From an uncultured Lachnospiraceae bacterium (GTDB lineage: Bacteria > Bacillota > Clostridia > Lachnospirales > Lachnospiraceae), in NCBI GenBank assembly GCA_946552115.1, contig CAMNRH010000029.1, positions 1 through 36,729 of the forward strand: a stretch of DNA of 36,729 nucleotides, written 5' to 3'. Under the pieces are notes generated by a model. It was not told the DNA's origin. It ran no database searches and was given only the letters and a program-made list of their open reading frames with translations. How positions within the stretch are numbered: the first letter of the stretch is position 1; each line of letters opens with the position of its first letter. A program made the translations under genes and the position numbers. Positions 7,173 to 15,232 of this stretch are shown here, one piece after another.

Positions 7173-8183
7173 ATGAAAAAAAGAGGAGCAGCTTTATTGT
7201 TAGCGGGAGCTATGGTATTATCCATGATTGGATGCGGTGCAAAAGGCGGGGATGTCGGAAGCAGTGACGCCGGAAGCGGCAGTACCGAAAGCGGCAGTAC
7301 TGAAAGCAATGACGGAGCTAAAGGGGATGCGAAAGCAGACAGCGACTACCGCTTTGTATATTTATCGCCGAATCAGGCGAATCCATTCTGGCTTACGATC
7401 AGTGAGGGAGTGCAGGCAGCCGTTGACGAGAAAGGAGCCACGCTTACAATCTTTGATGCGCAGGACGATGCGGCTTCACAGGTAAGTCAGGCCGAGGATG
7501 CGATTTCATCCGGGGCGGATGCGATTTTGGTAAGCCCGTACGAATCAGATACCGGAACGGCGATTGTAGAGCGCTGCAATGAAGAAAACATTCCGGTTTT
7601 TGTGTTGGACGTAGGAGCAGAGGGGAACTATACCGGATTTATCGCAGCAGACAATGCACAGGGCGGAGAGCTTGCGGCAAAGTACATTGTTGAAAATACG
7701 GATGACAGCAGAAATGTTGCGGAGATTCAGGGAGTCCTCGCAAGAGAAGTTCCTGCAAGAAGAGGAAAAGGTTTCAATAAGGTCATGGATGAGGAAAGCG
7801 TCAAGGTAAATTATTGCCAGCCTGCAAATTGTGACAGATCCCAGGGAATGGATATTATGGATACATTTCTTACACAGGATAAGACCATCAATGCAGTGTT
7901 CTGCTGGAATGATGAGATGGCGCTGGGCGCAAAGGAAGCGATTGCCGCACATGGATTATCTGATAAAGTGCTTCTGGTTGGATTTGACGGAACAGACGAG
8001 GGAGTGCAGGCGGTTATAAACGGAGAGCTTGCGGCGGACATTGCGCAGAAACCGTATCAGTTCGGAACAGAGGGCGTTGCTATGGCATACAAATACTTTA
8101 ATGGGGAAGAGTTTGAAAAGGATTTGTGGATTGACTGCGAACTGATTACAAAAGAAAATGCGGAAGAATTTCTGACAAAATAA
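7173..8183 (+). CDS. Sugar-binding lipoprotein (RbsB-like)
   Basis: The 336-residue extracellular receptor delivers the sugar to the permease. Residues 1-22 form a lipoprotein signal ending in the lipobox MIGC, so Cys22 would be lipid-anchored. A Gly/Ser/Glu-rich tether (about 23-58) includes a duplicated GSGSTES-like unit. The mature domain starts near DYRFVYLSPNQANPFWLTIS and is a type I periplasmic-binding fold (Peripla_BP_4). The conserved segments GADAILVSP, VLLVGFDGTDEGVQAV and IAQKPYQFGTEGV are visible. An AAAGGAGGAAG ribosome site precedes ATG 7173. An imperfect terminator follows, which would make this the most abundant product of the operon, as usual for binding proteins. The ligand is unknown. 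Confidence 0.93.
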   Translation: MKKRGAALLLAGAMVLSMIGCGAKGGDVGSSDAGSGSTESGSTESNDGAKGDAKADSDYRFVYLSPNQANPFWLTISEGVQAAVDEKGATLTIFDAQDDAASQVSQAEDAISSGADAILVSPYESDTGTAIVERCNEENIPVFVLDVGAEGNYTGFIAADNAQGGELAAKYIVENTDDSRNVAEIQGVLAREVPARRGKGFNKVMDEESVKVNYCQPANCDRSQGMDIMDTFLTQDKTINAVFCWNDEMALGAKEAIAAHGLSDKVLLVGFDGTDEGVQAVINGELAADIAQKPYQFGTEGVAMAYKYFNGEEFEKDLWIDCELITKENAEEFLTK

Positions 8184-8206
8184 TAAAACTGTAAATACAT
8201 GGAAAG

Positions 8207-8246
8207 GGGCTGCTGATTTTTTCGGTTTATATCATCAGCCCTTTTT
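8207..8246 (+). terminator. Intra-operon terminator between binding protein and kinase
   Basis: GGGCTGCTGAT (8207-8217) pairs with ATCATCAGCCC (8231-8241) with one mismatch, followed by TTTTT at 8242-8246. It lies between the binding-protein stop and the kinase, with no good promoter visible after it, so it probably lets only part of transcription continue. Confidence 0.7.
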
Positions 8247-8273
8247 GTTATGATAGTAGCAGGAGGAGACGAT

Positions 8274-9812
8274 ATGGAATATTTATTAGGAATTGACATG
8301 GGGACGAGCAGTGTGAAAACAGGTATTTTTGACAGGAACGGAAATCCGGCGGCATTTTGCGATGCATCCTATCCGCTGTATACGCCAAAATCCGGCTGGG
8401 CGGAGCAAAAGGTGGAGGACTGGTGGAGCGCCATCTGTAAAACGGTGCACGGCGTTGTGAAGAAAAGCGGTATAGCAGTCAGCGATATTACAGGTATGAG
8501 CGTCGATACGACAGGGTGTACGGTTTTGGCGGCGGATGAAAACATGAATATATTGCGCCCCGCGTTATTGTGGATGGATACAAGGGCTACTGAGGAAGCG
8601 AAGCTGATCTCTGCGACAAAGGATGAGGCCCTGAAGCAGAATGGAGGAGGAAATGCTTCTGTTGAATCTATGCCTGCTAAAATTATGTGGCTGAAAAGGC
8701 ATGAGCCGGACGTCTATAAAAAGGCGGCATATGTATTCGAATGTGTGGACTGGCTGATGTTTAAGCTGACAGGGGAGCTGAATGCAAGCATGGTAAACGC
8801 TGCACCCCGCTGGTATTATGATTCCTACGGAAAGCGCTGGCCGACAGGCTTTTATAAAGCCTTTGGGATGGAGGATGTCCTGGAAAAGTTCCCGGAGCGT
8901 GTGTTAAAGCTTGGAACAAGAGTCGGAAAGCTGACAAAAGAAGCGGCAAAGGAGCTTGGACTTTCAGAGAATATGATTGTGGGGGAGGGCGGTCTGGACG
9001 CGTTTGTCGGTATGGTTGGCCTGGGCGTCGTAGATTCTGAGAGACTTGCGCTGATAACGGGAACCTCCCATCTTTTGCTTGGTCTCAGTGATAAGGAGGT
9101 GCATTTTCCGGGGATGTGGGGCTCTTATTTGGATGTGATTACTCCGGGCAGACATATGATTGAAGGCGGACAAATATCAACGGGGGCAATTGTCAGCTGG
9201 TTTAAAAAGAATTTTTGTGCTAACATAGAGGCAGAAGCAGAAAAACAGGGCAGGACGGTTTATGATTTGCTGAATGAGGGCGCGGAAAAGCTGCCGATAG
9301 GTGCGGAAGGACTTTTGGTTCTGGATTATTTTCAGGGGAACAGGACGCCCTATGCGGATCCGGATGTGCGGGGAATGATTTACGGCTTATCTCTGAATCA
9401 TACGCCGTATCATATTTATCGTGCAATGATAGAGGGTATATGCTACGGGACCAATGTTATTATGGAAGTGTTTAAAGGCGCAGGCGTCAGGCCGAAAGAA
9501 ATATATGCCGCGGGAGGAGCGGCAAAGAGCAGATTCTGGCTTCAGACACATGCGGACGTATGCGGTCTTCCAATTTGTCTGCCGCGGGTTACGGAGGCGC
9601 CGTGCTTAGGCAGTGCGATTCTGGGAGCGGTGGCGTCAGGCCTGTATCAGGATATTGAGGACGCTGCGAAAAATATGGTTTCTGTCGATGAGGTGATTGA
9701 ACCGGACGAGGCCGTGCATGAGCAATATATGAGGTATTATGAAAAATATAAGCAATGCTATCTTGAATCTCAGGGCTGGATGCATGATGTGACGAATTTT
9801 CTGCTTGAGTGA
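8274..9812 (+). CDS. FGGY-family carbohydrate kinase
   Basis: This kinase phosphorylates the imported sugar or polyol with ATP in the cytosol. The N-terminal phosphate-binding segment reads LLGIDMGTSSVKTGIFDRNG. MSVDTTGCTVLA and LLWMDTRA follow, and the C-terminal adenosine segment AAGGAAKSRFWLQTHADVCG is in the last third. The length, about 512 residues, is normal for xylulokinase, L-ribulokinase, erythritol kinase or LsrK. I place the start at ATG 8274, which follows AGGAGG with 7-base spacing; an ATG 24 bases upstream has no ribosome site. The neighbours (transporter upstream, SorC regulator 21 bases downstream) show a dedicated uptake-and-phosphorylation route, and the kinase product is the likely SorC ligand. 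Substrate specificity cannot be assigned. Confidence 0.9.
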   Translation: MEYLLGIDMGTSSVKTGIFDRNGNPAAFCDASYPLYTPKSGWAEQKVEDWWSAICKTVHGVVKKSGIAVSDITGMSVDTTGCTVLAADENMNILRPALLWMDTRATEEAKLISATKDEALKQNGGGNASVESMPAKIMWLKRHEPDVYKKAAYVFECVDWLMFKLTGELNASMVNAAPRWYYDSYGKRWPTGFYKAFGMEDVLEKFPERVLKLGTRVGKLTKEAAKELGLSENMIVGEGGLDAFVGMVGLGVVDSERLALITGTSHLLLGLSDKEVHFPGMWGSYLDVITPGRHMIEGGQISTGAIVSWFKKNFCANIEAEAEKQGRTVYDLLNEGAEKLPIGAEGLLVLDYFQGNRTPYADPDVRGMIYGLSLNHTPYHIYRAMIEGICYGTNVIMEVFKGAGVRPKEIYAAGGAAKSRFWLQTHADVCGLPICLPRVTEAPCLGSAILGAVASGLYQDIEDAAKNMVSVDEVIEPDEAVHEQYMRYYEKYKQCYLESQGWMHDVTNFLLE

Positions 9813-9833
9813 TTGAAAGGAAGGGATGGGCCG

Positions 9834-10829
9834 ATGCCAAAAAAAGGGGAAAAGTCAGACCGCAGCAATATAAAGCTGAATAAAGAAATCATGCAGCGGG
9901 AGATGCTGATTAAGGTTTCTAAGATGTATTATGAGGATGGGATGTCACAGCAGGAAATTTCGGACAAGCTTAAGGTGTCCCGTTCCTATGTATCAAAAAT
10001 CCTTCTGGAAGCAAAACGGTTGAATATTGTAGATATCAGGATTAATGACGTTTCGCTTAGAACGCTGTCAATTCAGGATGAGGTGAAGAGAAAGTATCAT
10101 TTAAAGGACATGATTATTGCGCCGTCCGATGCGGATTATCACGTCAATCTTTCCAATATAGGGGTCGCGTCTGCGGAGTATCTGGAAAATCACGTAAAGG
10201 ACTCTATGAAAATCGGCGTTGCGTGGGGAACGAATATTTACTATATGGTAACGAACCTAAAGGCAATCAACAGGTCGAGAATCGAAGTGATTCAGCTGAT
10301 GGGCGGAATGAACTGGGGCGATTCTTATAAATACGGAATACAGGTAATCCTGAATCTGGCGGATAAGCTGGGAGGGCTGGCGAGATTCTGGAATGCCCCT
10401 TTGATGATTGATAATATTCCTCTGAAAAATGAACTGATGCAGGAAAAAATTATAAAGGACCATATTAAGCTTTTCGAGAAAATCGATATGGCGTTTGTCG
10501 GGATTGGAACGAACGACCCGCTTGTAAGCCCGCTGAAAAGCGTTGGGCTGATGACAAAACGAGATTTGGAGAGAATCTGGAATAAGGGCATTAAGGCGCA
10601 TATCTGTATCCGGTGTATAAATATGGATGGGAGTCTGGCAAAGGTACGTGTCAATGATAAAATTATAGGAATCGAGCTGGAGCAGCTGAAGAAAATTCCA
10701 AATGTTGTAGGCATTGCAGGCGGAGAGGATAAGGTGGAGCCGATTATCGCCTGCCTTAGAGGAGGGTATATCGATACACTTATTACGGACGAGAAAACGG
10801 CGATACTTGTTGCTAATTATGAAGAGTAA
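9834..10829 (+). CDS. SorC-family (sugar-binding) transcriptional regulator
   Basis: A 331-residue repressor or activator of the SorC/LsrR/EryD family. The N-terminal helix-turn-helix is around residues 37-58 (GMSQQEISDKLKVSRSYVSK). The rest is the sugar-phosphate-binding domain, with the family segments IGVAWGTN and VGIGTNDP and a C-terminal VVGIAGGEDK. The ATG at 9834 is preferred because AAAGGAAGGG lies 8 bases upstream; an in-frame TTG at 9813 would add seven residues without a proper site. It is the last gene of the sugar operon and ends at a strong hairpin. By family precedent it binds the phosphorylated sugar made by the adjacent kinase and controls the promoter at 4548-4576, and possibly the cupin gene. 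Confidence 0.9.
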   Translation: MPKKGEKSDRSNIKLNKEIMQREMLIKVSKMYYEDGMSQQEISDKLKVSRSYVSKILLEAKRLNIVDIRINDVSLRTLSIQDEVKRKYHLKDMIIAPSDADYHVNLSNIGVASAEYLENHVKDSMKIGVAWGTNIYYMVTNLKAINRSRIEVIQLMGGMNWGDSYKYGIQVILNLADKLGGLARFWNAPLMIDNIPLKNELMQEKIIKDHIKLFEKIDMAFVGIGTNDPLVSPLKSVGLMTKRDLERIWNKGIKAHICIRCINMDGSLAKVRVNDKIIGIELEQLKKIPNVVGIAGGEDKVEPIIACLRGGYIDTLITDEKTAILVANYEE

Positions 10830-10830
10830 T

Positions 10831-10880
10831 TTTCAGTTGGGGACGGGGTTTTTCTAAAAAAACCCCGTCCCCAATTGAAA
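10831..10880. terminator. Long GC-rich palindromic bidirectional terminator
   Basis: Arms of 23 bases (10831-10853 and 10858-10880) match except for one position and contain the core GGGGACGGGGTTTTT, with a 4-base loop. It separates the SorC gene from the convergent secreted-protein gene and would terminate both strands. A related GC palindrome occurs at 36634-36668. Confidence 0.85.
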
Positions 10881-10881
10881 G

Positions 10882-13026
10882 CTAGATACCGCTGATTTGA
10901 TAGACATAATTATCCCGCATGAATTTGCTGTATGGTTCTTTTACTTTCTTTTTCCTGAGTTTTCCTTTCACCTTTACTTTTTTTACAACTGTCCTATAGC
11001 AGGTTTTATAGTAGGAACGGTAAAAGCCCGCGTAATATTTACTGCCGATATGAAAAATGCTTTCTATTTCATATCCTCTTTTAACATTAATTTTTGAGAT
11101 ATAGTTTCCGTCCCAGTCATAAACCGTGATAATATTATATACCTGATTTGCTGCTTTCGGGCTTTGCGCTACCAGAATATAATCATCTGTGGCGTCAATT
11201 CCCTGCGTCAGATAGTTGTTTTTTTTGCTGGCTTTTACATAGCGTACCGGCTTCATTTCCGAATCCAGAATAACAAAATTATGGCTGCCGCGCAGGAGTG
11301 TGACGTATTGCTTTCTTCCGCTGCTGTAGGCGATACTGTAGAACCCGGAAATTGCCTTTGTGCTGGCATAGCTCGCGCCGGCGAGCTTACTGGGGATGGC
11401 TATATGCCTGTTCTCGATTATTTTTAAGGTTTTTGCATTTATGGATATGAGTGTTTTTGGGTCTTTGCCTGTACTTTGAGCAACTACCAGACATTTTTTG
11501 TCCGAATTGTAGGTCATATCATTGCCGTGCCCGACATACAGGGCATCAGACACTGCTGTGACTTTCATAGTGGAATGCCGGACCTTTACAACTTTACATA
11601 ATGTAACATTTTTATTGAGCAGAAGATAATAGGAATAGGTACCGTCGGTACAGGAGCCCTGCAGGACATCATATTGATATAGCTTCTGCTTTGCGGCGGA
11701 GCGCAGTTCGAATACCTTGTTATTTCGTTTCAGTATTTTTACTTTTGTGGTCCTTGCAGATTTAATATTGCCGGACGGTGACCATACGGAATACCAGGTT
11801 TTTTTGCCCTGTTTTTTAAAGGCGCGGATCCGTACATAGTAATTTTTATTTTTTGAAAGCTTCGATAAAGTATAACCTGATGTGTCTGCGTTATTTATTG
11901 TTGCCTTTTTTGCGCCGGAGAATAAGCTGTTCTGCGCATATTGTATCTGGTAGCCGGATGCGTAAGGATTTATTTTCCATGTCAGTGTCAGCCTGGTCGA
12001 GGATTTCCTTTTTAAACTTTTTACGGCAGGTTTTGTCAGTTTCGTGCTGATTTGTTCATTTGAATAAGCACTTTCATAATCACCGTTGTATACAGTAACG
12101 GTATAGGAATAAAGGGTTCCGTTTTTTACTGATGTATCGCGCCATGCGATTTCACCGGGCTCTTTTATTGTATAAACTTTGGTCCATGCTTTTTTTGTAG
12201 TTAGTTTTCGGTATACATAGTAGCCTTTTGCTTTTGAGGTGCGCTTCCAGTGCAGCTGAATACCATTTGAAACAGATTCTACACTTAATACGGTGGACGG
12301 TATATACAGGATTTTTTTTGAGGTACTTACTTTTCCGACGGCAATGCCGTTTTTTGAAAATGCCTTTACTCTGTAGTAGTAGGTGTTTTCGAAAGTAACA
12401 TTAGAATCCGTATAAGTTACATTTTTCATATCCCATACCTGATTCAGGGTTTTCCATGTGTCTCCGTATATTTTTCGCTCCAAAATGTACCCGGCGGCGC
12501 CCTCAATCGGTTTCCATGTAAGCTGGATGCCCTGAGAGACAGCTTTTACTTCGGTGAGCTGTCCTTTGCTTTTTTTAACAAGCTTTGCAGAAAGCGTATC
12601 TGCGTCCTCTTTAATTTCTGTTTTTGCCTGTGGGGCAGTTCCATCCGTGTCCTCCCCGGAGAGGGAATTTTCCGTATCTGTTTCAGGAGAGACGGTAGTT
12701 ATCTCCGATGTATTTTGAGAGGTCTGTTCTTCAGGAAGTGTTTCTTCAGGTGTCTGTTCCTCAGGAAATGTGTCTTTTGAATCTTGTTCCGGGACAGGTG
12801 TTTCTTCCTGAGACGGAGGGTCTGTTATCTGCCCGTCAGGAAGCTTTCCGTCAATTTCCGGTGTTTGTCCGTCAGGAAGCTTTCCGTCGTTTGTTGTTTC
12901 TTGTCCGATAGTCTGTCCGTTAGACGGAACAGATATGTCTGCCGCTGAAACAGAAACCGGGCCGGGACTGAATATAAATATGGCTGTTAATAATAATGAA
13001 ATGAGCTGCTGTATTGATTTTTTCAA
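10882..13026 (-). CDS. Secreted Pro/Glu-rich protein with fibronectin type III repeats
   Basis: A 714-residue exported protein of unknown role. Residues 1-28 are a signal peptide. Residues about 33-145 are a disordered Pro/Glu/Thr/Ser linker with internal repeats (DGKLPDGQ twice; PEEQT units). Three Fn3-like modules follow: about 155-240 (GIQLTWKPIEGAAGYILERK), 245-332 (GIQLHWKRTSKAKGYYVYRK) and 335-425. The last 280 residues contain short repeated beta-strand stretches suggestive of a propeller-like domain, which I cannot name. No sortase or lipobox motif is seen, so it is likely secreted or loosely wall-bound. It starts with TTG (13026) after AAAGGAT and lies 37 bases behind the transglutaminase-like gene, so the two should be co-transcribed. 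Confidence 0.85.
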   Translation of the reverse strand: MKKSIQQLISLLLTAIFIFSPGPVSVSAADISVPSNGQTIGQETTNDGKLPDGQTPEIDGKLPDGQITDPPSQEETPVPEQDSKDTFPEEQTPEETLPEEQTSQNTSEITTVSPETDTENSLSGEDTDGTAPQAKTEIKEDADTLSAKLVKKSKGQLTEVKAVSQGIQLTWKPIEGAAGYILERKIYGDTWKTLNQVWDMKNVTYTDSNVTFENTYYYRVKAFSKNGIAVGKVSTSKKILYIPSTVLSVESVSNGIQLHWKRTSKAKGYYVYRKLTTKKAWTKVYTIKEPGEIAWRDTSVKNGTLYSYTVTVYNGDYESAYSNEQISTKLTKPAVKSLKRKSSTRLTLTWKINPYASGYQIQYAQNSLFSGAKKATINNADTSGYTLSKLSKNKNYYVRIRAFKKQGKKTWYSVWSPSGNIKSARTTKVKILKRNNKVFELRSAAKQKLYQYDVLQGSCTDGTYSYYLLLNKNVTLCKVVKVRHSTMKVTAVSDALYVGHGNDMTYNSDKKCLVVAQSTGKDPKTLISINAKTLKIIENRHIAIPSKLAGASYASTKAISGFYSIAYSSGRKQYVTLLRGSHNFVILDSEMKPVRYVKASKKNNYLTQGIDATDDYILVAQSPKAANQVYNIITVYDWDGNYISKINVKRGYEIESIFHIGSKYYAGFYRSYYKTCYRTVVKKVKVKGKLRKKKVKEPYSKFMRDNYVYQISGI

Positions 13027-13063
13027 TTTTTACTATCCTTTTCTGTCTCTGACTGATAAATGG

Positions 13064-15004
13064 TTATTTTGTTTTCACTGCTTTTACCTTTGACCATCCG
13101 GAATATAGTTTTGTGGATTTCCCGTTGATTCTGACAGTTTTATATGTACGTATTCTTACATAATAGGTTTTCTTTGCTTTCTGTTTTGTTATTTTGACGG
13201 AGGCGGTTTTATATTTTGCAACGGTTTTGCTTTTTACTGATTTTTTAAAGCTTTTTACCGTGGAATACTGTATCTGATATCCGGTAACCTGCTGCTTTTG
13301 TGCTTTCCATTTTACCGTGAAGCCTTTTTTTGCTGCCGTTACTTTGGAAATACTGAGGCTTTTTGGAAGTATGTCAAAGGTTTTTGTGACAGTGCCGCTG
13401 TAATTTCCGCGGAATGATATTTTTACGCTGTAGCGGCCGACATTTTTCCGTCCCTTTGCATAGGAAACCGTATATGCGGAGGAGGGGATAGCCTTGCCGC
13501 TGCTTCCGGTTACTCTGACAGACGGAGTCCGTGTCTTTCCGTTATAGCTGTATTTGCTGCCTGACAAGGTTATGGTCCGCGGATAATAAATGACGGTGCT
13601 GCTTTTCTTTGCACCGCATATGGTACAGGCGGTTGTAGTGCTGCCGTTTTTTGAGGTGGTAGCCTTTGTAATAGTTGTTTTGTAGGTGTGGCCTTTCGTG
13701 CAGACCGTGACGGTAACATTGCAGCTTGAGGAACGCCCGCCTATAGCCGCCGTAATAACCGCTGTTCCCTTTCCTGTGGCAGTTACTTTTCCAGCGGCAT
13801 CTACAGCAGCCACCTTAGAATTGCTGGTACTCCACCGGATAGATTCGCCGTTTAGGATACTTTCCGGCATTACCGCAGCGGACAGAACTGCACTGCTTCC
13901 CTTTTCAAGGCGCAGGGAAGCGGGAGTGATTGACAGCGACGTAATTTTTGAGTAGTCAGACGCAGATACCGGATAGGAGCCGAGGATATTGCTGTCCGGC
14001 TCCTCGGTGTGGTTGTCGAAATGAGAGGTTCCTTTCAGGAAGTACCGGTATCCGGATGCCTTTCGGCCTGCATCCCATGTTGAATCAGACAGATAGTATT
14101 TTGCTCCGAGCTGCGTAAGGTTCCATGCATGGGGACCGCCGTTTCCGATTCCGGTAATGACACGGGTATCAATTCCGGCTTCCTCCTGCATGCGGTAGAG
14201 CAATGTCGCGTAGCCCTGGCATACAGCCGTTCTGTTTATTAATGCCGCGTAGGCGGTGTATTTCAAATTATATGCGTTATTATCCAGGTTTGCATAGTCA
14301 TAGGTTACGTTTGCGCATATATAATCGTAGATTCGCTCGGTTTTTTCGACATTGGAAAGACTTGTGCCCTTTACTCCCAGGGAATTTAATACGGTGGTGA
14401 GCTTTAGGTCAAGCTCGGCCTCCTGCGCGGCGGTGGTATAGTAGGTCAGAGCGAGAGTATAGGTATACTGCCAGTTGCCGGACTTCCGATAGGAAATCTC
14501 TGCCTTATATCCGCCGTAGCTCCACCGCATATAATCACCTGCGTGGGAATCCGTTGATTCAGCCAGAGCTTTTGTAAACCAGTTTCCAAGCCAGCTTTTA
14601 TCATATTCCTGCGGCGTCTGATAATAAAGTGTAACGGTCTCTTGCCGGTTTATCATTGCTGTCAGAAGCTGATTTATGAGAATATTCTCATTCGTTTCAT
14701 AGACAGGCTCGCTGTACGTGGCAATACCGGTATCCGAAAGCTCATTTAAGTCATCCTCATGAATCACATCCCGGTAAAGAGGGTTAATATATATCATATT
14801 ATCGGTAAAAATATCATCGCCAGGCGCGTTTTTTTCGTCGGAGTTCTCCTCGGTATAGATATGATCTATATCGGCATTATCGGTATTAGCATTATAGGTA
14901 TCCGTATTATCGGCAGACGGAAGCTCCTGTGCACGTACAGGGACGGCGGCAGTTCCCACGGCCAGTATTCCCGCAAGAAGCAGCGCAAATAGTTGTTTCC
15001 TCAT
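13064..15004 (-). CDS. Secreted transglutaminase-like protein with Big_2 and Fn3-like modules
   Basis: This 646-residue secreted protein has a signal peptide (1-25, cut near VRAQ) and an Asp/Asn-rich linker to about 70. Its transglutaminase-like domain has the full triad: C262 in TAVCQGYA, H292 in GPHAWN and D307 in LSDSTWD. A Big_2 Ig-like domain (about 355-433), a CxxC-containing segment (435-465), a further beta module (475-547) and an Fn3-like C-terminus (550-646) follow. Such proteins act outside the cell as proteases, amidases or cross-linking enzymes; the exact reaction is open. The ATG follows AGGAGG with 7-base spacing, and a promoter lies at 15067-15095. It is the first gene of a two-gene unit. 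Confidence 0.87.
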   Translation of the reverse strand: MRKQLFALLLAGILAVGTAAVPVRAQELPSADNTDTYNANTDNADIDHIYTEENSDEKNAPGDDIFTDNMIYINPLYRDVIHEDDLNELSDTGIATYSEPVYETNENILINQLLTAMINRQETVTLYYQTPQEYDKSWLGNWFTKALAESTDSHAGDYMRWSYGGYKAEISYRKSGNWQYTYTLALTYYTTAAQEAELDLKLTTVLNSLGVKGTSLSNVEKTERIYDYICANVTYDYANLDNNAYNLKYTAYAALINRTAVCQGYATLLYRMQEEAGIDTRVITGIGNGGPHAWNLTQLGAKYYLSDSTWDAGRKASGYRYFLKGTSHFDNHTEEPDSNILGSYPVSASDYSKITSLSITPASLRLEKGSSAVLSAAVMPESILNGESIRWSTSNSKVAAVDAAGKVTATGKGTAVITAAIGGRSSSCNVTVTVCTKGHTYKTTITKATTSKNGSTTTACTICGAKKSSTVIYYPRTITLSGSKYSYNGKTRTPSVRVTGSSGKAIPSSAYTVSYAKGRKNVGRYSVKISFRGNYSGTVTKTFDILPKSLSISKVTAAKKGFTVKWKAQKQQVTGYQIQYSTVKSFKKSVKSKTVAKYKTASVKITKQKAKKTYYVRIRTYKTVRINGKSTKLYSGWSKVKAVKTK

Positions 15005-15066
15005 ATTGAAACCTCCTGAAAGATGAATATATTATTTTTTCCTGAAATTTCCTTAATATAATATTA

Positions 15067-15095
15067 ACTATACTCTTTTCCCGTTTAAAATGCAA
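15067..15095 (-). promoter_or_regulatory. Promoter of the secreted transglutaminase/Fn3 operon
   Basis: On minus, TTGCAT (15095-15090), a 17-base spacer and TATAGT (15072-15067) precede the ATG by about 60 bases. Confidence 0.6.
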
Positions 15096-15148
15096 TGTTC
15101 TGTATTTTTTTAATTAAATCGGCGGTCTTGTATCAATCTCTGAAAAAA

Positions 15149-15202
15149 TGACAAAATTGTCACCCGGAAATTCACGGAAGAGTCACCCGCCCATGTTATA
15201 CT
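15149..15202 (+). promoter_or_regulatory. Probable response-regulator-controlled promoter of the ABC/two-component operon
   Basis: A -10-like TATACT lies at 15197-15202, but the -35 position (ACGGAA) is poor, suggesting an activator-dependent promoter. Just upstream is the inverted repeat TGACA-N4-TGTCA (15149-15162). Three TCAC cores follow at 15160, 15172 and 15183, spaced about one helical turn, two of them within GTCACCCG. Both patterns resemble sites of OmpR/BceR-type regulators, and one is encoded in the operon. Autoregulation is inferred. Confidence 0.55.
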
Positions 15203-15232
15203 TACAATAGAAATTGAAAAATGGAGGTGGAG

